Assembly: GCF_000018285.1 (NCBI RefSeq)
Contig: NC_009901.1
Location: 5,021,001 to 5,085,000, forward strand
Reading direction: 5' to 3'
DNA length: 64,000 nt
Source: Shewanella pealeana ATCC 700345
GTDB taxonomy: Bacteria > Pseudomonadota > Gammaproteobacteria > Enterobacterales > Shewanellaceae
Made by a program: the position numbers and the translations under genes. This document shows positions 9,254-17,144 of this stretch, one piece after another (positions within the stretch are counted from its first letter, which is position 1; every line of letters starts with the position of its first letter). The notes under the pieces are model-generated. The model made no database searches, was not told where the DNA came from, and was given only the letters and a program-made list of their open reading frames with translations.

Positions 9254-10933
9254 TTATCGCAGTTGCTTTTCAGGATCTTGAAGAATGTCTTCAAACATGT
9301 CTTTAACTCGACAGTCACCACACATCTTTAGACGCTCTGTGTTGGCACTGAAGGCACTGTGGGTTCCAACCACATCTAACATCCGTTTCACCATGGATTG
9401 CGTTGCGAACGGAGTGCCGCAAGTAATGCATTCGAACGGGGCTTCCTCATGCAGGGTTTGACGCTCCTGACGCGCAGCTTTGTCGAAATTAACCTGAGGC
9501 GTTAAGCTGATGACTTTCTCAGGACAAGCTGTTTCACATAATCCACACTGCACACAATCTTGCTCAACAAAGTGCAATGCAGGACGGTCACCACCGTCTG
9601 TTAATGCCATTGTTGGACAGGTCGCCACACAAGACATACACAAGGTACAGTTCTCTGTGTTAACGCTGACTTGACCGTATGGGATATTGCTTTGAGATAA
9701 ACAGGTATCAACCGATGCAGCTTGCTCATTAAGATGATCGATTGCGTTGTAAATCGTTTCACGCTTGGTTGTGGCTGCAAATTCAGCAGGCACAATCACA
9801 GGCCAGCTAGCGCTTGTATTAAGTAGCTCAGATAGCTCGCTAGCACCCGCTTCATTCAAATGCGCTTCGGTGATGAGGCTAATGCGTTGTGGCTGGCCCA
9901 TTTCATCAAGAATATCGTTGGCTAATGAAAGCTCACCGTTAAGCATCTGGGTTAATGTTGGTGCAGTCACATCAGTTTGCAAAACCAAAATTTGGCGCGC
10001 GCCCCATGCTAGAGCCGAGAACCAATGATCCATACTAGCAACGGTGATCTCTTCCATTTCGATTGGAATGATGTCACCCGCTAACGTTTCGGTCACCAAC
10101 TGTGCGCCTTTGCCCATATCATGGAAAAGGATTACCGGTGCGACCTGCGCTTGAGCACGGAACTTAGTCACTAGCTTTTGCAGATAAGTATGCATAGCTT
10201 GCGGCGTTGGCAAGTCATAGCTAATCGCGCCAGTTGGACACGCATTAGTACAGCTACCTGCGCCATGACAAAGGTATGGGTCAATTTCGATCTTCTTCGC
10301 GACGCTAGAAATCGCATCAGCTGGGCAGAAGTTTAAGCAACGCGTACAGCCTTCATTACCATTACGGTTATGGGCACAGATATCGCTGTTAATTTTAACG
10401 TAACGAGGCTTATCAAATGAGCCTATAAGATCTGGTAACTGTTCAAGCGCATCTTCAAGCTTAGCTTGGTCTTGACCCACGTAGAAATAGCCTGGAGGCA
10501 ACATTTCTAGGTTGATACAAGGGCTCATACTCAAATCAAGGATCAAGTCGAAATGTGCTTTACGGATTGCCACCGTACTTAAATCAGCGTTACCGTTGTC
10601 GTGCTCAACCTTGACTTGGAATTGGCCTAAGAAACCTTTGATTTCGACTAGCTTGTTGTAATAACTTTCTACGTTTTCAGCAGCGTTCATTACTTTTTCA
10701 AGGTGGGCTTCATCTTGGCTGGTAATAGGCTCATTTGCCAGAATGGCACACTTACCCATAGTCGATAACTTATCAGCCGCTAAGCGAGCCAAATCTTCTG
10801 GCCCGATAACGAGGACGTTACCCTCGGTGGTGTAACTTACGGTCGGTGGGATCAGGTTTTGAATGACCTGAGTCCCAGCAAGGACCTTCTGTCGAATCTC
10901 TTTGAGTCCAACTTGTGCTTCACTATTGCTCAC
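9254..10933 (-). CDS. Polyferredoxin, formate dehydrogenase-associated 4Fe-4S protein
   Basis: This 559-residue cytoplasmic protein has several 4Fe-4S motifs: CTRCLNFCP, CHGAGSCTNACP, CTLCMSCVATCP and CVQCGLCETACP, plus a C-terminal set of paired cysteines (CITCG and CGDCR). The central part has no cysteine clusters and looks like a Rossmann-type domain. It is transcribed with the fdh genes, between DUF3306 and the TorD-like chaperone. Proteins of this type are regular companions of FdhABC in Shewanella and relatives; the electron partner is not known to me. It may link cytoplasmic redox carriers to enzyme maturation, which is an inference. Confidence 0.85.
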   Translation of the reverse strand: MSNSEAQVGLKEIRQKVLAGTQVIQNLIPPTVSYTTEGNVLVIGPEDLARLAADKLSTMGKCAILANEPITSQDEAHLEKVMNAAENVESYYNKLVEIKGFLGQFQVKVEHDNGNADLSTVAIRKAHFDLILDLSMSPCINLEMLPPGYFYVGQDQAKLEDALEQLPDLIGSFDKPRYVKINSDICAHNRNGNEGCTRCLNFCPADAISSVAKKIEIDPYLCHGAGSCTNACPTGAISYDLPTPQAMHTYLQKLVTKFRAQAQVAPVILFHDMGKGAQLVTETLAGDIIPIEMEEITVASMDHWFSALAWGARQILVLQTDVTAPTLTQMLNGELSLANDILDEMGQPQRISLITEAHLNEAGASELSELLNTSASWPVIVPAEFAATTKRETIYNAIDHLNEQAASVDTCLSQSNIPYGQVSVNTENCTLCMSCVATCPTMALTDGGDRPALHFVEQDCVQCGLCETACPEKVISLTPQVNFDKAARQERQTLHEEAPFECITCGTPFATQSMVKRMLDVVGTHSAFSANTERLKMCGDCRVKDMFEDILQDPEKQLR

Positions 10934-11080
10934 ATTGCGTTCCTGAACAGTTCTTTGGCTGTTTCTGTATATGAGTGTTGCCGTTTTTTATATGCCTATA
11001 ATTGGCACCAGCTTTTATTACTCACTATTACAGCAATTCACATACCAAATTTGTGGAATTAAAAACACTCTATAGTGACG

Positions 11081-11731
11081 TTAAACAACTTTGTTTGTGG
11101 TAGCGTCACTGCTTTCTGGTTCATTTTGGGGTAAGTCATCTTGATGAGCGTCCAAAATGTCCGATATTGGTTCGGCATCATTTAAAGATTCATTTTGAAC
11201 TGATTTTTCAGCCGCGATCATCTCATCTGATGCAGCTTCCAATTCATCTTGCTCTTCATTCACATCGTCTTCATCTTTAACCATGTGACGGAAGACTTTC
11301 TTAGCGAGTTCCGCCGACACATCAGGTGTTAATAGTGGCTGATTACTGTAATCCAATGCATATTCAAGCAAGCCATCTATCTCACTATAGTGAGGTTGCT
11401 TCCAGAGCGCTTTTAATGCTGCAGATTTAGCGGCCGGATCGACATTAGCGCCCATAAAACTAGCAAAACTGCCACCAACCTCAATTTTTTCAGGGTCAGG
11501 AAGATCTTCTGCCGTTAATATCTTGTCTGTGGGCTCTTCAGCTACAGCATCATCGTTAACTGACGGTGTGGCTTGCTCTGTTGTTGCTTCAGTTGCAGCT
11601 TTTTGTTGTGCAGCAAGCGCCTGCTCTTCAGCTAGTTTTTGTGCCGCAGCTTCTTCTGCCGCCACATTGGCTTCGCCTTCAGCCTCAACTTGTTGCTTAC
11701 GCAGATTCCAGCGAGATAGAAAACCACTCAT
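11081..11731 (-). CDS. DUF3306 family protein, formate dehydrogenase accessory
   Basis: This 216-residue acidic protein starts MSGFLSRWNLRKQQ, typical of DUF3306. A low-complexity Ala/Glu/Gln-rich segment (residues 15-70) looks like coiled coil or linker. It is followed by a short conserved block (PDPEKIEVGGSFASFMGANVDPAAKSAALKALW, about 76-110) and a disordered acidic tail. The start codon overlaps the DUF3305 stop in an ATGA junction, so the two are translationally coupled. Function is unknown beyond its constant linkage to formate dehydrogenase genes. Confidence 0.85.
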   Translation of the reverse strand: MSGFLSRWNLRKQQVEAEGEANVAAEEAAAQKLAEEQALAAQQKAATEATTEQATPSVNDDAVAEEPTDKILTAEDLPDPEKIEVGGSFASFMGANVDPAAKSAALKALWKQPHYSEIDGLLEYALDYSNQPLLTPDVSAELAKKVFRHMVKDEDDVNEEQDELEAASDEMIAAEKSVQNESLNDAEPISDILDAHQDDLPQNEPESSDATTNKVV

Positions 11732-12195
11732 AGTCGTTCTGCCGTATGATCAGTGCTTGGGCCTTCATTCTTACGACGATTAACATGCTTACGACGATGG
11801 GCACAAATCTCTACTTCACCATGGCGAGTAATAAAGGCTTCAATCCAACAAGCGATCGCCTTAGGCATTGGGATATTGAGTACTGGGGTATCGGCTTCTA
11901 GACAGCCTGCTGCGACATTTTGATCTGCAGAAATAGCGACCGGTTTCCATTCACCGTCTTCCGTTTCGTCACAGACGATATAAAGCATGGCATTATCCAT
12001 ATCAATATTGATGCGATAGCTGCCACGCTCATCTTTGTGTAGTTCAAGTAGGATTAGGTTGGCACCCTCAGGTGCGGCGTGGGTAGCAGGAAGCATCTGG
12101 TCGACTTCCCACTGTACTGAGGTCCATCTTCCGACTTGTTTCTCAATTTTCTTAAGAGAAACGTACATTGGCCATTGGCTTTCGGTATGTTGCAT
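11728..12195 (-). CDS. DUF3305 family protein, formate dehydrogenase accessory
   Basis: This 155-residue soluble protein opens the formate dehydrogenase operon. The stretch YVSLKKIEKQVGRWTSVQWEVDQMLP with LELHKDERGSYRINID is the DUF3305 pattern. Near the C-terminus a basic patch with His and Cys (EICAHRRKHVNRRKN) could bind metal or nucleic acid, but I see no defined motif. It overlaps DUF3306 by 4 bp, and the pair is a standard fdh companion. Its biochemical role is unknown. Confidence 0.85.
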   Translation of the reverse strand: MQHTESQWPMYVSLKKIEKQVGRWTSVQWEVDQMLPATHAAPEGANLILLELHKDERGSYRINIDMDNAMLYIVCDETEDGEWKPVAISADQNVAAGCLEADTPVLNIPMPKAIACWIEAFITRHGEVEICAHRRKHVNRRKNEGPSTDHTAERL

Positions 12196-12300
12196 TCAGT
12201 CTCCGTCTTGCCTGAGGTGGCTGCCAATATGGCAGGCCCACAAAATAAATACTCCCTTTAACAAAGCAATTAGTGTGCCACACAGTATCAATTAAATAGT

Positions 12301-12314
12301 TTGAACTAGATCAA
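12301..12314. promoter_or_regulatory. FNR/CRP-like palindrome upstream of fdh operon
   Basis: TTGAACTAGATCAA is one base away from the FNR consensus (TTGAT-N4-ATCAA). It lies 106 bp upstream of the DUF3305 start and 166 bp upstream of fdhD, so it could serve either side. Anaerobic or cAMP-linked control of formate respiration is known in this group; binding here is an inference. Confidence 0.45.
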
Positions 12315-12479
12315 CTATTCCAAGCAAAGACTAGGACATTTTGTCCAAATAGCAATTAACGATAGGACATAAAAGGGCGACCCACCCGCAATAAGTGTGA
12401 TCGACCACTAACTTTAACACCCTATTCAATTAGGTATAGATATTGCTTAGTAGTCAGCGTATTGATTCCCTTTTAACTG

Positions 12480-13322
12480 ATGATGACCCATATGACTGCA
12501 AACAAAAGCAATCCAACGTTAATCAAAACCAGCACCGACGTCCCCCTTACGATTGCTGTCACCGCAATAAATGAGAATGGCGAGAAAGTGGATAAGTTCA
12601 TTGCTTGCGAACGCCCTCTCACCGTCTACCTTAACTGGCAGCCTATTGTGACCTTGATGACACTGGGTGCTCGAGCAGAAGCGTTATCGTTGGGATACCT
12701 TAAAAACCAAGGTTTTATATCTGACATCAACAAGTTAGAGTCTGTGATTGTCGACTGGGATGTAAATTCAGCCGCTATTCTGACCAGTGAAAAAATCGAA
12801 AATTTAGACGAAAAACTGTCTGAAAAAACCGTTACAACTGGCTGTGGTCAAGGTACGGTTTACGGTGACTTTATGACTGGGCTCGACGATATCGATTTAC
12901 CGACCCCGCAGCTAAAGCAAAGCATGATCTATAGCTTGCTAAAGAATATCAGCGCCTACAATGAAACCTATAAAAATGCCGGTGCAGTGCACGGCTGTGG
13001 CTTATGCCGTCAAGATCAAATTTTTGGTTTTGTTGAAGATGTGGGTCGTCACAATGCAGTCGATACTTTAGCAGGTGAAATGTGGCTTAACCAAGATAGC
13101 GGTAACGACAAGCTGTTTTACACTACAGGGCGCTTAACTTCTGAGATGGTTATTAAGGTCGCTAAAATGGGGATCCCAGTCGTACTGTCGCGCAGTGGTG
13201 CCACCCAGATGGGACTAGAGCTTGCACAAAAGCTCGGAATAACCATGATAGCCCGTGCTAAAGGTCGCCACTTCTTAATTTATAACGGTGCTGAGAATAT
13301 TGAATTTGATGCACTTTCTTAA
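12480..13322 (+). CDS. fdhD: Formate dehydrogenase accessory sulfurtransferase FdhD (variant)
   Basis: FdhD passes sulfur to the molybdenum cofactor and is needed for active formate dehydrogenase. This 280-residue protein has the FdhD hallmarks: ERPLTVYLNW near the N-terminus, GYLKNQGFI, and EDVGRHNAVDTLAG (about 186-199). In place of the classical CxxC loop I see TTGCGQGT, with C122 but not the second cysteine. A CGLC motif occurs instead at C173/C176, just before the EDVGRHN block. Three in-frame ATGs (12480, 12483, 12492) are possible starts and none has a clear ribosome site. It is divergent from the fdh operon and followed by a regulator. Confidence 0.9.
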   Translation: MMTHMTANKSNPTLIKTSTDVPLTIAVTAINENGEKVDKFIACERPLTVYLNWQPIVTLMTLGARAEALSLGYLKNQGFISDINKLESVIVDWDVNSAAILTSEKIENLDEKLSEKTVTTGCGQGTVYGDFMTGLDDIDLPTPQLKQSMIYSLLKNISAYNETYKNAGAVHGCGLCRQDQIFGFVEDVGRHNAVDTLAGEMWLNQDSGNDKLFYTTGRLTSEMVIKVAKMGIPVVLSRSGATQMGLELAQKLGITMIARAKGRHFLIYNGAENIEFDALS

Positions 13323-13369
13323 ATCAATCGACCTGAAAACAACCATAAATTGCGTGACAAGGATAAAAA

Positions 13370-14275
13370 ATGACCGAGCCGACTGAGCTGATCTATATGA
13401 GTGCCAAACAGGTATCCGAGTACCTAGATCTCAATGAGAAGAAAGTCTACTCAATGGCCAATGACCGTATTCTTCCAGCGACTAAAATCACGGGTAAATG
13501 GCTGTTCCCAAAGATTTTGATCGACAGGTGGGTAATGGACTCCTGCCATAGCGGCATGCTGTCTGACCGTATGCATATCACCGGAAGTGATGATCCTCTA
13601 TTATCTATGCTTGTGGCGAGAATGATGTCACAGGTGGGTAAGAGCGAGCTTATCAGCTATAGCTCAACGGGCTCTAGACTGGGGCTAGACTTGCTGTCTC
13701 GTGGCTACGCCGACGTATGTACATTGCACTGGGGTAGCGTTGAAGAACGCAGCGTTCGTCATCCAGCATTATTGCAGGGGTATGCCAATCACCAGCAGTG
13801 GGTAATGGTGCACGGTTATACCCGTAAACAAGGCTTGATGATGCGCCCTGATATGCATCATCGCTGCCAAGAGTTGGACAAAGTGTCTCAACAGTCTTGG
13901 CGCTGGGTAGCTCGCCAAGCTGGTGCGGGTAGCCAGCAACACCTTGAGCAGTGGTTAATGAAGCAAGGCGCCTCTTTCGAAGAGCTTAACTCAAATATTG
14001 TTGCCCAGAGTGAACGCGAACTCGCAGGCTACATTGCTCGCAACAATGCCGATATCGGCTTTGGCTGTCAGTCTGTGGCACTCGAGAGCGGCCTAAGTTT
14101 TGTGCCACTGGTTACCGAGTCTTTTGATTTCGTTATGCCGCAGGGGATCTACTTTAGACGCCAGCTACAAAGGCTGTTTAACCTGCTAGCCGAGCCACAA
14201 ACTCAGCAGCTCGCAGCAACCTTAGGCGGTTATGATTTAACTGACTGTGGCAAGCTACTGTGGAATGGTCAGTAA
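13370..14275 (+). CDS. Helix-turn-helix regulator with periplasmic-binding-protein-like domain
   Basis: The first 55 residues form an excisionase/MerR-like DNA-binding domain (MSAKQVSEYLDLNEKKVYSMANDRILPATKITGKWLFPKILIDRW). The rest, about residues 60-301, looks like a type 2 binding-protein fold (PBP-like), as in regulators that sense molybdate or small ligands. It has a good AAGGA site and lies 47 bp after fdhD, so the two are probably one operon. A role in controlling the formate dehydrogenase genes or sensing the metal oxyanion is inferred from position. Confidence 0.78.
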   Translation: MTEPTELIYMSAKQVSEYLDLNEKKVYSMANDRILPATKITGKWLFPKILIDRWVMDSCHSGMLSDRMHITGSDDPLLSMLVARMMSQVGKSELISYSSTGSRLGLDLLSRGYADVCTLHWGSVEERSVRHPALLQGYANHQQWVMVHGYTRKQGLMMRPDMHHRCQELDKVSQQSWRWVARQAGAGSQQHLEQWLMKQGASFEELNSNIVAQSERELAGYIARNNADIGFGCQSVALESGLSFVPLVTESFDFVMPQGIYFRRQLQRLFNLLAEPQTQQLAATLGGYDLTDCGKLLWNGQ

Positions 14276-14286
14276 CAGCTTAAACG

Positions 14287-14679
14287 CTAAAAAGGCTTAC
14301 ACTGAGTGCCTTGGTGAAACACTATTTGCCAACTCTCTCGGTGTTTTCTCCAGATAGAGCTGCGTATTGAAAAGCCGATGACATTGTCATCGGCTTTTTT
14401 TAATTTTGCGCGGTAGGTAATCTGACAAACATCTGCCGATAGTTCTCTCACAGTAAACAGACTCGCTTCTATGTGAGGCTGTCGCTCATCGGGCAGCCTC
14501 GCCAACACCTCATCTTTGCCAAATTGGTGGCCAGTGGCCGCAAACTCAAGAAAGTCATCACCGATAAGACGCTCAAGCTCGGTACGAGAAGCCCGCACCT
14601 CTGGTTTTTGTAGATAGAGTTCTAGCTCAACGAGTAAGTTATCTAGTTTGAAATTCACAAAAGCATCCAAGAAACCCAA
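14287..14679 (-). CDS. NTF2-like (DUF4440-type) protein
   Basis: This 130-residue protein has no signal peptide. It looks like an NTF2-fold protein of the DUF4440 class: an N-terminal helix, LERLIGDDFLEFAATGHQFGKDEVLARL, then beta-strand stretches ending in SSIWRKHRESWQIVFHQGT. No specific function can be given. It is convergent with the regulator gene, ending 11 bp from it, and its coding sequence contains the terminator of that operon. Confidence 0.7.
   Translation of the reverse strand: MGFLDAFVNFKLDNLLVELELYLQKPEVRASRTELERLIGDDFLEFAATGHQFGKDEVLARLPDERQPHIEASLFTVRELSADVCQITYRAKLKKADDNVIGFSIRSSIWRKHRESWQIVFHQGTQCKPF
14371..14401 (+). terminator. Strong terminator of fdhD operon, embedded in convergent gene
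   Basis: A perfect 12-bp stem, AAAGCCGATGAC with GTCATCGGCTTT, has a 3-nt loop and a following T-run. It lies 96 bp after the regulator stop. It falls wholly within the coding sequence of 14287-14679, where it encodes KKADDNVIGF on the other strand. Confidence 0.85.
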
Positions 14680-14779
14680 TATAATTACATCTTTTGAGTC
14701 TAGGATAAGTTTTTAAACTTTTGAAATCACATGAGTAGTTATTTCGCTTCCATTCTAACGACAAGCGTCTAAAACTCAA

Positions 14780-15922
14780 TTATTGGGCATCTCGATACTG
14801 CACCCAAAGCTCTCGCTGCTCAGGTTTAAGAAAGGTCCAAGCCAACACTCGAGTAATTTTATTGCCCTGGTGCATCTCTATCTCTTTCACCTCTTCAGCT
14901 TTTATCTTGGCCAATAAGGCCTTTGCCGGGTTAAGGTTTTCCTTTTTAGACACTAAGGTAGTGAACCATAAACACTGGCTTGCAAAGTCATGACTCTCTT
15001 CGATCATAGTCCGTAAAAATTGCAACTCGCCTCCCTCACACCACAACTCGGCTTTCTGGCCGCCAAAGTTAAGCACGCCATGGTTTTTATCTGTGGCAGG
15101 CTTCACTTTCCCAGAGGGCTGAACTTGAGGTGACATAACCTGAGATGATTTGGCTCGATTGGCAGCAAGATTTTTAAGTTTTCGCGCAGTGCCCTCACTT
15201 GCCTCGGCTAAGGAAGCATGAAATGGTGGGTTGCATAGGGTCAGGTCGAAGCGCTCATTTGCCTCAATTACCCCATGAAATACGTGTTTAGAGTCAGCTT
15301 GCAGCCTAGAGCTAAACTTATTAGCAATATCGGAATTGCCGGCAAAAATCTGCTGTGCATTAGCAATCGAGAGCGGGTCGACATCGCTGCCAACAAAGTC
15401 CCAACCATAGGATTGAATACCTAGTAGCGGATAGATAACATTCGCTCCGGTACCGATATCTAATACTCGAACTTTCGGGCCTTTAGGAATGCGCTTCTTA
15501 CTCGACTTTTTAACCGCCAGCAGATCGGCCACATGATGGATATAGTCGGCCCGTCCAGGGATAGGCGGACATAGAAAGCCATCGGGAATATCCCAATGGC
15601 CAACGCCATAGTGAAACTTTAGCAACGCCGCATTTAGCATTTTAACCGCTACAGGATCGGCGAAGTCTATCGACAAATTGCCATAGGGGTTAGGCTTCAC
15701 AAAAGCCTTAAGTTTCGGAAATGCCGTCACCAACGCGGCAAAATCATAGCCATTGTTGTGGGCATTTCGTGGGTGCAGCGCCTTACTCTTTTGGAGCTTG
15801 GCTGTCGCAGTAGGCTTGCTCACCTTTTTCTGTAAACTCGATTTTGAAACGACTTGTCGTTGAGGTGCCGAAGACTTGCCAGCCTTGCGCTCTTGAGTGG
15901 TAGATTTAGTTTTATGACTCAT
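14780..15922 (-). CDS. rlmF: 23S rRNA (adenine(1618)-N6)-methyltransferase RlmF
   Basis: This enzyme transfers a methyl group from SAM to A1618 of 23S rRNA. The 380-residue protein has a basic low-complexity N-terminus (about residues 1-55). It then shows the family start [15 protein letters not shown], the SAM motif [12 protein letters not shown], and the catalytic N6-methylase motif NPPFHAS. The WWF-like tail present in the family ([13 protein letters not shown]) is also seen. The Lys/Ser-rich N-terminal extension is longer than in E. coli RlmF. It appears to be monocistronic. Confidence 0.95.
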   Translation of the reverse strand: MSHKTKSTTQERKAGKSSAPQRQVVSKSSLQKKVSKPTATAKLQKSKALHPRNAHNNGYDFAALVTAFPKLKAFVKPNPYGNLSIDFADPVAVKMLNAALLKFHYGVGHWDIPDGFLCPPIPGRADYIHHVADLLAVKKSSKKRIPKGPKVRVLDIGTGANVIYPLLGIQSYGWDFVGSDVDPLSIANAQQIFAGNSDIANKFSSRLQADSKHVFHGVIEANERFDLTLCNPPFHASLAEASEGTARKLKNLAANRAKSSQVMSPQVQPSGKVKPATDKNHGVLNFGGQKAELWCEGGELQFLRTMIEESHDFASQCLWFTTLVSKKENLNPAKALLAKIKAEEVKEIEMHQGNKITRVLAWTFLKPEQRELWVQYRDAQ

Positions 15923-15979
15923 GTTTTAACGCGCTAGCACCTGTAAAAGAGCAAACATTACTGACGTTTGCATTGAAAA

Positions 15980-16387
15980 TTAATCGTATAGATATTTGGT
16001 GAAAAGTAAGTTCACCACCAAAGGCTCACCTGTTTCTTGCTCTAAAAGCTGATTCACTTTTTCATAGCACTGACGACGGATCTCTTCTTTTCCGGTTAAT
16101 GACTTCACCTTATCTTCGGTCTGGTTACCTAAAATCTCGACGATTGCCGCCCTTAACAGCGGGTCATGTCGCTCCAGACTCACTAACTGTTCAGGCTTTT
16201 TAACCATCAGCTCGACACTGAGTCTGACATAGCCAAGTTTCTTTCGATTAGAGATATAGTTGGTCACAATCTCAGGTTCGAAACCATAATAAGCATACTC
16301 TTCCAATGGCTTATTATCTGCAGCAAACGTGCTAAAACTACTGCATAGCACTAAAAATAATACTGCGATTAGTTTATTCATCTTCAA
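15980..16387 (-). CDS. FliL-like periplasmic protein
   Basis: This 135-residue protein has a signal peptide (MKMNKLIAVLFLVLCSSFSTFAA). Its mature part follows the FliL pattern: YYGFEPEIVTNYI, KLGYVRLSVELMVK, LRAAIVEILGNQ and a terminal VNLLFTKYLYD. Genuine FliL is membrane-anchored within flagellar operons. This one stands alone and has a cleavable signal, as in the lone FliL paralogues seen in Shewanella and Vibrio. Whether it acts at the flagellar motor is uncertain. Confidence 0.8.
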   Translation of the reverse strand: MKMNKLIAVLFLVLCSSFSTFAADNKPLEEYAYYGFEPEIVTNYISNRKKLGYVRLSVELMVKKPEQLVSLERHDPLLRAAIVEILGNQTEDKVKSLTGKEEIRRQCYEKVNQLLEQETGEPLVVNLLFTKYLYD

Positions 16388-16532
16388 ACTTACTCCCTAG
16401 TCGATAATCGATGAGATAGACTCCCAATTTACATTGTCACGTCAGCATTCTAAGTAGACAATCTCTACCTGCGTCGACAGCGGCGTGCTAGACTGCTTCG
16501 GTTTGCTGTATTGTACCGAGAATTAGACGACT

Positions 16533-17090
16533 ATGACTAGGTTAAGCTTCCCTTATGGTGAATCAATCGAATGGTTTTCGCCAGAACAAATCTCCAATTT
16601 ACCTGCGCCACCTCTTAAGGACTGGCTGCTCAGCACATGTAGCTTAACCCAAAAGCTAAAGAAGCAATGCGCTCACTTTGAAGTAAAAATTCTTGGAGAA
16701 GATACCCTCTCTTTGCAACCTGAAGACTCATTTGGCAGTGAAACTATCTGGGTTAGAGAGGTCTTACTCATTCTAGATGGCACCCCATGGATCTTCGCCA
16801 GAACCTTGATCCCTGGGCGTCTGCTAGAAAAGAAGCAGCAGGAGTTTTTAGGTTTAGGCGTTAGGCCCTTGGGCGAACTACTCTATTCGACCGATGCGTT
16901 TATTCCCGGGCGAATCGAAGTGGCCCATTTTGAAGCCTGTTGTAAGATAGCTAAACTTGCCGAATCGCTGCAACAAGACGTGACCCAACCGCTATGGGGA
17001 CGTCGTCGCTATTTCCAGTATGACAACGAGCAATTAATCGTCAGCGAAGTATTTCTGCCCGCCGCTCAGCAAGCCATTGCCAAGCTATAA
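16533..17090 (+). CDS. ubiC: Chorismate lyase
   Basis: UbiC converts chorismate to 4-hydroxybenzoate and pyruvate, the first step of ubiquinone synthesis. The 185-residue length and motifs fit: REVLLILDGTPWIFARTLIP, the GLGVRPLGELLYS block, and WGRRRYFQYDNEQLIVSEVFLP at the C-terminus. A terminator follows 25 bp after the stop. ubiA, often its neighbour, is not seen here. Confidence 0.95.
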   Translation: MTRLSFPYGESIEWFSPEQISNLPAPPLKDWLLSTCSLTQKLKKQCAHFEVKILGEDTLSLQPEDSFGSETIWVREVLLILDGTPWIFARTLIPGRLLEKKQQEFLGLGVRPLGELLYSTDAFIPGRIEVAHFEACCKIAKLAESLQQDVTQPLWGRRRYFQYDNEQLIVSEVFLPAAQQAIAKL

Positions 17091-17115
17091 ACATTGGCTG
17101 TTATGTAACAGCTAA

Positions 17116-17140
17116 AAAAAGCCCGTGAATTGGGCTTTTT
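17116..17140. terminator. Bidirectional terminator between ubiC and M6 protease
   Basis: The stem AAAAAGCCC/GGGCTTTTT has a 7-nt loop. T-runs follow on both strands. It is placed between the two convergent stops at 17090 and 17145. Confidence 0.9.
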
Positions 17141-17144
17141 GTAT

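Noticed and set aside
9243..9321. Longer start for the TorD-like chaperone at 9321
   Set aside because: It would overlap the polyferredoxin by 68 bp; the ATG at 9243 begins the conserved part of the protein.
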